In this document: in pieces, positions 58,116-64,000 of the stretch
How positions within the stretch are numbered: the stretch's first letter is position 1
Layout of the letters: every line of letters starts with the position of its first letter
DNA from: Amorphophallus konjac
Taxonomy: Eukaryota > Streptophyta > Magnoliopsida > Alismatales > Araceae
Direction: 5' to 3'
Assembly: GCA_022559845.1 (NCBI GenBank)
Contig: CM040128.1
Location: 73,285,247-73,349,246 of the forward strand
Length of the DNA stretch: 64,000 bases
The notes under the pieces: generated by a model
What the model was told of the DNA's origin: nothing
The model's input: only the letters and a program-made list of their open reading frames with translations
Database searches by the model: none
Made by a program: the position numbers and the translations under genes

Positions 58116-61100
58116 TGTAACGACCCGAGAATCCGATTACCGGGAGAGACCCGATAACCCGAGACTCGAACCGCCGCCCACGAGCCGGGAGGTCTCGGAA
58201 GGGCTAAAAGGAGTGTGGAGGCATAAAGAATAGGAAATAGAGCAGGACAATTCAATAATTAACAGAAATAAATAAACAACTATAGCTACAACAGAGTCCA
58301 GTCCAACAGAAAGTATAGTCTAAAGCAGTAAAACATACCACATGCCAAGTGAACACTCGGCCCGGCGAGCTGGCAACTGAGAACCACCGTACCGCACCCT
58401 CGAACCTCGAGGAAGAACCGTCACACCTGAAAAGCAGGGAATGAGTCTCTAAAATAGAGACTCGGCAGGGATCCCGCGGAACCCCAATCGGAAACAACGG
58501 CGGTAGCTGAAAGAGAAGCTACAACTACAGCAGGAATAGCGAACCGGTGGCCGGTCAAAACTCGGCACTACAGCTGCTCCTACTGTACCAGAAACACACC
58601 CCGATCTCACGGTCGGGGGCTATCGAACCACACTAGTACCATTTACCGAAGTAAAAACCCACGGCAACCACGCCGTAGAGGCCTGTCTCCTAGGACACGC
58701 TATCCAAGGTGTAACCCCGACCATCCGGTCGCGGGTACCGCACAACAAGGCGCAACCTCGGTAAAACTACTAGTACTAGCCTCACGGCACGAAAATTGAT
58801 ACACACGCCATGGGGAGACAACCGAAACTCAACGGTCAACACGACCAAAATTCGAAGGTCGAAGTCACGGAAACTGACAGTCTGTCACTCTCTGTCCAGA
58901 ACAGGAGTACCTCCCACTAGAAGCAAGACCGGATGCGTCCACTGACGTCTTAGTCCGCGCCTCAGGTGTCTCCCTCCGGCCCAGCGGGAACTGAGACACC
59001 ATACAAGTAACCACAAACAAGTGACTAGCTGGGGTCACGCTCGTCGGCGTGGGTCCAACCGCCCCCAACCACGTGTGCACACACAGACCATGCGTCCCAG
59101 GTCTGGCCTCTAACTAGTTTTCTCCTCTGCCGGACTCTGGCTGCATGACGTGGGGCCCGACGGAAACCAGTCTAAAAACCGTCCTCAGGGTACGCCCGTA
59201 CACCTACTCCCAGGTGAGACCAGCACACGCGTACTGGTGGGCTACGACTAGTGGAGGGTCACTGAGAGAGTAGACTCTCAAGTCACGAAAAGCAACGTCC
59301 GAATTCGACGAAGTACGGGGACCGTCCCACGTACCAGCACCGTCGCACGGTGACCACAGTCGGAGAAGAAACGGGACTCACAGTCCACAAGGAAACGTAG
59401 AAGTACGATTCCCAAGGCAGCTCACAGGCCGCCAAACCGAATCCCACTCTCAGGGAACACGGGAAACCTCCAGCTCTAAGCTGGACAACTGGACTCGCGG
59501 TCCAAGGCCACACACATGGCCCACACGGAAAGCACATGAGTATGATTCCCAAGGCAACGCACAAGCTGCCACGCCGATAGCTGGACTCGCTGTCCAATGC
59601 CAAACACATGGCCCACTCGGGAATCATCTTCCAAGAAAACTCACGGCATGCGGGGGAGACCCCACCGCACACACACCAATACACGGTGACTCGGTCAAGT
59701 GTAACACAAAAGCCCGGCACACGAGGAGTCACCCTGACTCTCAAACCTACGGGCACGCTAAATGAGGTAGCACGGTCCTCCCGACACCCTCAAAACACGA
59801 ACACAGAATTCCACGGGTGTCTGGGGCATTCACAAGACCACAAGTCGACCACTGGGTCGCAACCGGGTCGACTAGGGACCTACACCACGCGAAACAATCG
59901 CGGCAAACACGAAGAACCACTTCGGCGCAACACAGTGCCTGGCGGTCTACCTTTAGGCCGTCACAGCTGTAACGGTCCAAGGCTAGGCCGTCACAGCACC
60001 CTGACGGTCCAACCTAGGAGCGTCAAACACTCGGTGTAAAAGGATCTGTAACGTGCCCACGCTGGTGCGTCACAGCACCTGACGGACCTAAACAGGTGCG
60101 TTAGGGCACGAGTGAAAACGGAACGTAACGCGCTCCTCTAGGGGCGTTACGTCACCTAATGGACACAAGTGCGTTAGGGAGAGGGGTGGATGCGTCAGCC
60201 CTAACGCTCCTACCCAGGGGCGTCACACTACCCTGACGCCCCACTTTGGGTGCGTCAGGTGTCTATGACCCCTAACGGTTAAAACCATGGTCGGAACCAT
60301 CGTAACGGTCTAGCATGAGGGCGTCACAGCCCTGTGGCGGTTTATCGTGGGACCGTAAGGCCCACGAACGCCAATACTCAAAACAAAGGGAGCGTAACGC
60401 ACCTGCTCAGGCGCGTTACACACTGTGGCGGTCACTGGAACGACCGCCACAGCGTCCCGATGGCGAAACGGCGAACTACACCCAAAAATTCCGTTCCACG
60501 CCCCGATCATTGACTGATGATGGGGAAAACAACGGGGAAGCTCCCCTAGGGGCCCTAGCATGCATCTAAGGCCTCGGATCGGCCGAAAACGCATTGAAAC
60601 GGTGGATCGGGCGATCACTCCTCAAAACATGGATTTTCTCCAAAATGGTCAAATAGGCCCTCTCGGCTCACCACGGCCTATAAAACTCGCAGGAAAGGAA
60701 GAGCACGAGTTGAGGGTCCATCTCCCTACCTCCACCAAAGAAACGACGCACTGTGGACGCCGATCCACGAAGAAAATGCCGTTTGAACCCTTGCCGGCTC
60801 GCGATCCCACGAACCGTCTCCACCATCGCGATCCTCGTCTTGAGCCCGTCCTCCACGTCCCACGAGCCACGCCGCCCTGCCCTCGCCGCCTCCGTCGGCC
60901 GCCCGGAGTGAGAGGGGGAGAGGAGAGAGCGTGAGAGAAGAGGGAGGGAGGGAAGAGAGGAATGAGAGATGGGGAGAGAGAAAAAGGGGGGGTTTATATA
61001 GAAAAATCTGGAAATTCTGGAAAATACCAAAAAATAGAAAAATGCACCCCCGCGATCCTCGGAACACGCTGATCACTGTGGTAACGTCCCGGTGTCGGAG

Positions 61101-61363
61101 AACACAACGGTTCACCCTATACGGAGTTCCGAAGGTCCGACAGACGGAAAACACGCATAAAACTCAAAACGTAACCCGGGACCCACAAAGGTGCTCCGAA
61201 AATTACAGAAAATTACCGGCGTGCTCCTCACGACACTATGGACCCAAGGAAACTCATGGGCACACCACCAGTGGGTCTGACAATCCGGTAAAAATAGTCT
61301 GAAGCTCGATTGGACACTATCCGAAACCCACGGATCCAGATCCGAAAAACCCGAGGCACTACA
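58116..61363 (-). repeat. Right LTR (5' LTR) of the gypsy derivative
   Basis: 3248 bp, uninterrupted. A minus-strand TATA-like CTATATAAACC lies at about 60991-61001. A hairpin-rich TAACG/GCGTCA repeat region lies at about 59940-60450. It ends GGCACTACA, followed by the CTGCC target duplication. Confidence 0.94.
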
Positions 61364-61410
61364 CTGCCTCATAGCATCGACCTCTTCCCCTTGCCGGTCT
61401 TAGGTGCCAT
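61364..61410 (-). pseudogene. First codons of the MULE ULP1-like gene, separated by the gypsy insertion
   Basis: On the minus strand an ATG at 61410 opens MAPKTGKGKRSML, then TGA. The sequence continues across the CTGCC duplication into 27960. The start lies just inside the right terminal inverted repeat, as expected if that repeat supplies the promoter. Confidence 0.55.
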
Positions 61411-61494
61411 AGTGCTAGGTATTACGAACCCTAAACCCTCGCCGACAATGGGCTGACGCAGACGATGGCCTGACGCAGACGATGGGCTTCTCCT

Positions 61495-61730
61495 TTCGTT
61501 CGCCAATGCTTTCATGTCACACCTCATTTCTCCACGGAGCTCATCGTGAGAATTGAGGGAAAGAAGAATATGTAAAGGGCATTTTTGGTAGGTGAAAATT
61601 GAGGCCCTGTAAATGACTTGACTTCAATTATTACTTTCGTGTCACACCATCGTGGGATGTCTACTTGGACCAATCACATGCGGATGTTACACGTTGAGGT
61701 GACGTTTCTGCGGTGCAGAAAACAGTACTC
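61495..61730 (-). repeat. Right terminal inverted repeat of the MULE
   Basis: Reverse complement of the left repeat with scattered differences. It ends CAGTACTC at 61730 and is followed by AAAAAAGAA, the near-perfect 9-bp duplication. Confidence 0.92.
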
Positions 61731-61903
61731 AAAAAAGAAAGTTTGGAGCTAGTGTTACGGAATAAAATGCGTCCACCACCTTCTATCCGTCCCGGATAGA
61801 CGTGTCTCGGTGTCTGGTCTAACGGGGGGCGGGGCGGGGCGGGGCGGGGCGGCTCGTAACATCTCAATCTCCTGCTTCTAGTGAATGGTGTGATAGATAT
61901 GGA
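61731..61903. other. Spacer between the MULE end and the host gene, with a GGGGC repeat
   Basis: Contains (GGGGC)n at about 61824-61852 on the plus strand, potentially G-quadruplex forming. It would be part of the 3' UTR or downstream flank of the minus-strand gene. No poly(A) signal was pinned down. Confidence 0.6.
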
Positions 61904-62340
61904 TCACTGGCATGGCACAATGGTGGGCTCAATGGGAGCCGATCTGCTCCCGTCACACGTCTCCGGCCCGATGGCAGCAACCTCTTCTCCCTGCAAGCAA
62001 AACCATGCATCAATGTTACCAGTCGAAGGAGACTCCAGACTTGAAGCCAACACAACCGCATGACATCACCGCTAATCCATACCCCGGAAATACAAGAGAG
62101 TGCAAAGTGGTGTTGGTATTTGTTACCTTGGCTATGTTCCTGAAGTAGGTGGTGGTGTAGTTGCCAGTGGGGAAGAAGGCCTCGATGAGGTCGGCCAGCA
62201 CCAGCTGCGGCTGCGAGATGGCCCCGTCGAACCAGTCTTACGGTGTACAACCCCACCGACCGGACAGCAAGAAGAAACGTCAAATAGTAAGCATAGTTTC
62301 TTCTTCATTCACATCATGCAGGGAGCTAGGCCTTCCGGCC

Positions 62341-62387
<47 letters not shown>

Positions 62388-63855
62388 TACTGGAGGGGGC
62401 CAATGGGATCTTACCGACGGCGTGGCCGCCGCTGGCGGAGGCGCTGAACCGTTTGTCGTACCTCCACAGGCTCTGGTTCGTGAGGAAGACGAAGCAGGAG
62501 TTGTCCGACACGTCGACGTTCTCCATGAACGTCGACACCGTGTAGGCCTCCGGCTCCGGCGTGCTCGTCTGGTCGATCACCACGTCCACCGTCTGCGTGA
62601 CAAGCATCAAATAAATAAATTATCCCCATGGTTAGAATTAAATATCAGAAATCAGGGGCTGCATATATCTTGTTTTTAAGTTGATGGGAAGAAAATCATG
62701 CATCCCTGCCAAACACGAAACTTACGCAGAGGATGGCGTGGAAGTTGTCCATGTCGTCGGGGGTGGAGACGTTGTAGCTGTTGCTGGTGATGGTGTCGTC
62801 CACGTTCTCCCCTCCGGCGTCCGTCACCAACTGCATGTTGGGTCGTGCGCAGCGCCACCGCGCGCGTAGAGCAATTAATAGCAGAAAGCCAGCAACAAAA
62901 CAGAAGGGAAGAGAGTGAAGAGGATGCTGAAGCAACAACAGCGATGAACAAAGAGTCCACAGCTGTCTTCTCACCTGCTGCTTGTAGGATTCCTTGGCAA
63001 AAGACCACATGCCCTGCAACCACGGGAACATTTTGAAGATCTCCATTAGTGTTGTTCTAGCAAATGCAATCCACGGAAAGATGACAATTAGATAATGAGA
63101 GAGATCTATAGAGAGAGAGAACCTGGTTGTACTCTACCCACGCCACCACTGGTTTGAACCGAGCTGTCTGGTTCGCTGCCATCTTGCTCAAGCACAAGTA
63201 ATTGCTCTTAACCTGCGAAAAGAGCCTCACATTTATACATACACATTGCAGAGTACAAGGGTCAGCTTCTTCATTTCCCCGGCTAACCCTGTTTGCTACC
63301 TTTTTTGTTGGTACACATGAGAAAAAGGATACCGTGGATTGGGCAACATATCCAGACACTTAACTGCATCATAGACGGCATTTGCTCGAGCTTCTGCATT
63401 TGCAAAAGTTCCCAAGTACTTGATCCACTCTGCTCTCTGAGAAATAGCTAGCCCGTCAGAGAATAGGAGTTGTGTACATGTTTCATAGTTCAACATGGCA
63501 AGCCCACAAGAGAGGAATATGGTAGAGGGGTGGGGGGGGGGAACAGATCCTCTGCGATCTTAGGTTGGACGGACTCAGTCGATCCAACTTAAAAAATCAA
63601 TGCATGAGAAGCGTACGGTGAAAATGGTGGTAGTACCTGTAATGGGGTGATCTCCTCCATTGGCATGAGAGCAGCGTAATTGCAACCCCGCTCTTCATCC
63701 ACGTTGCTCACGAAATGCGCCGCGAACCGCTTCAAGAGCTGCGTATCCGTGTTGTTCACCATCACTGTGCTCCCGCTGGACAGAGATTTCAGTGCACATC
63801 CCGAAGTGACAGAGTCGGACGTGATTCCCTTCAAGCCATCCAGTAAACCCAACAG
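61904..63855 (-). CDS. Conserved plant protein, possibly TroA/periplasmic-binding-protein-like; 3' eight exons, intact
   Basis: Eight minus-strand exons join in frame: 63637-63855, 63365-63436, 63123-63212, 62975-63013, 62726-62830, 62415-62592, 62127-62236 and 61904-61990. All introns have GT and AG ends. They encode about 300 residues ending at the TGA at 61904-61906. Notable stretches are [87 protein letters not shown] and [20 protein letters not shown]. From memory this matches an uncharacterised plant family related to metal/substrate-binding proteins of the TroA-like fold. I am unsure of that and of any function. There is no premature stop and the codons are GC-rich, so it is probably a live gene. 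The 5' exons lie beyond the window. Confidence 0.88.
62345..62384. repeat. TA dinucleotide microsatellite in an intron
   Basis: About 20 TA units within the intron 62237-62414 of the host gene. Likely polymorphic in length. Confidence 0.9.
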
Positions 63856-64000
63856 CTGTGTGGAGCAAGAACAAATTAATTAAGCTACGAGATGGAGGAA
63901 AGGCCAAGCATAACGTGGTGGACTTTGATCTGGGCCACGGCTTAGCACAGCCCCAGATGCTTGTTTGCTTCTACGTGAGGAGAACCACAAATCAAGGTTG
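63856..64000 (-). other. Intron of the host gene up to the window edge
   Basis: The acceptor TCCACACAG lies at 63856-63864. I could not identify the next upstream exon in the remaining 136 bases. Confidence 0.6.

Larger units (their letters stand above)
27961..61363 (-). mobile_element. Ty3/gypsy chromovirus-like derivative (large, pol-less), interrupted by two nested elements
   Basis: LTRs beginning TGTAACGACCCGAGAATC on the plus strand lie at 27961 and 58116. They end GGCATTACA at 42916 and GGCACTACA at 61363. The target duplication is CTGCC at 27956-27960 and 61364-61368. Minus orientation is shown by a tRNA-Met-like primer site at 58102-58113 and a polypurine tract next to 42916. The motif GAATTTCGAGGATGAAATTC before the polypurine tract is characteristic of Tekay/Del-type chromoviruses. 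Excluding nested insertions the internal region is only about 3 kb (42917-44815 and 57010-58115) and shows no gag or pol domain. Confidence 0.92.
19104..61730. mobile_element. Mutator-like element (MULE), FAR1-type, greatly enlarged by nested insertions
   Basis: The left end (GGGTAATACTTTCTGCACCG from 19104) and the reverse complement of the right end (GAGTACTGTTTTCTGCACCG from 61730) start inverted repeats. These can be followed for about 240 bp. The 9-bp flanks are AAAAAACAA (19095-19103) and AAAAAAGAA (61731-61739), 8 of 9 identical, the size expected for Mutator target duplications. Inside are a FAR1-like transposase (plus) and a ULP1-like gene (minus), an arrangement known for MULEs carrying ULP1 genes (KAONASHI-type). 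Without the retroelement block at 27961-61363 the element would be about 9.2 kb. Both genes carry stops, so it is inactive. Confidence 0.9.

Noticed and set aside
61864..62283. 139-codon minus-strand ORF over the last exons of the host gene
   Set aside because: It reads through an intron in a different frame; the spliced frame gives the conserved protein.

Overview
This is a stretch of nuclear plant DNA, most likely from a monocot. I infer this from intron-containing genes, GC-rich exons inside AT-rich surroundings, and plant-type Ty1/copia, Ty3/gypsy, MULE and CACTA elements. No species can be named from sequence alone. Only one apparently intact host gene is visible, at the right end. Almost everything else is transposable element, much of it nested.

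Left part (1-19103). The 3' portion of a Sirevirus-like Ty1/copia element (1-5122: pol end, 3' noncoding region, LTR) abuts an exon relic of a CLSY/DRD1-type SNF2 ATPase gene (5123-5476, minus strand, with a stop and a frameshift). Next come GC-rich low-complexity DNA and one terminus of a CACTA transposon (ends 7408). A complete non-autonomous Ty3/gypsy element follows (8499-16155; TSD GATCT; 1.9-kb LTRs; PBS matching tRNA-Asp). It carries one 462-codon ORF without recognisable pol domains. After it lie an inverted-repeat-flanked GC-rich element and AT-rich repeats.

Central part (19104-61730). A Mutator-like element has ~240-bp terminal inverted repeats and a 9-bp target duplication matching at 8 of 9 bases. 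It carried two divergent genes: a FAR1-type transposase (plus strand) and a ULP1-protease-like gene (minus strand). Both are now broken. A Ty3/gypsy chromovirus-like derivative (27961-61363, TSD CTGCC, minus orientation, 3.3-kb LTRs) inserted near the start of the ULP1-like gene. Two further elements entered this one. One is a gag-only element arranged LTR-internal-LTR-internal-LTR (28309-39911, TSD CAGAG) inside its left LTR. The other is a gag-only copia element (44816-57004, TSD GCAAC) inside its internal region. The copia 3' LTR is itself interrupted by a solo LTR (54126-56491, TSD GGGCG). Removing the solo LTR plus one TSD leaves a 3' copia LTR of 2648 bp, exactly the length of the 5' LTR, which confirms these boundaries. 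The relative order is MULE, then gypsy, then the gag-only element and the copia, then the solo LTR.

Right end (61731-64000). Eight exons on the minus strand encode the last ~300 residues of an intact plant protein. The MULE ends 173 bp beyond its stop codon. None of the nested retroelements retains pol, so all would have depended on proteins supplied by other elements.
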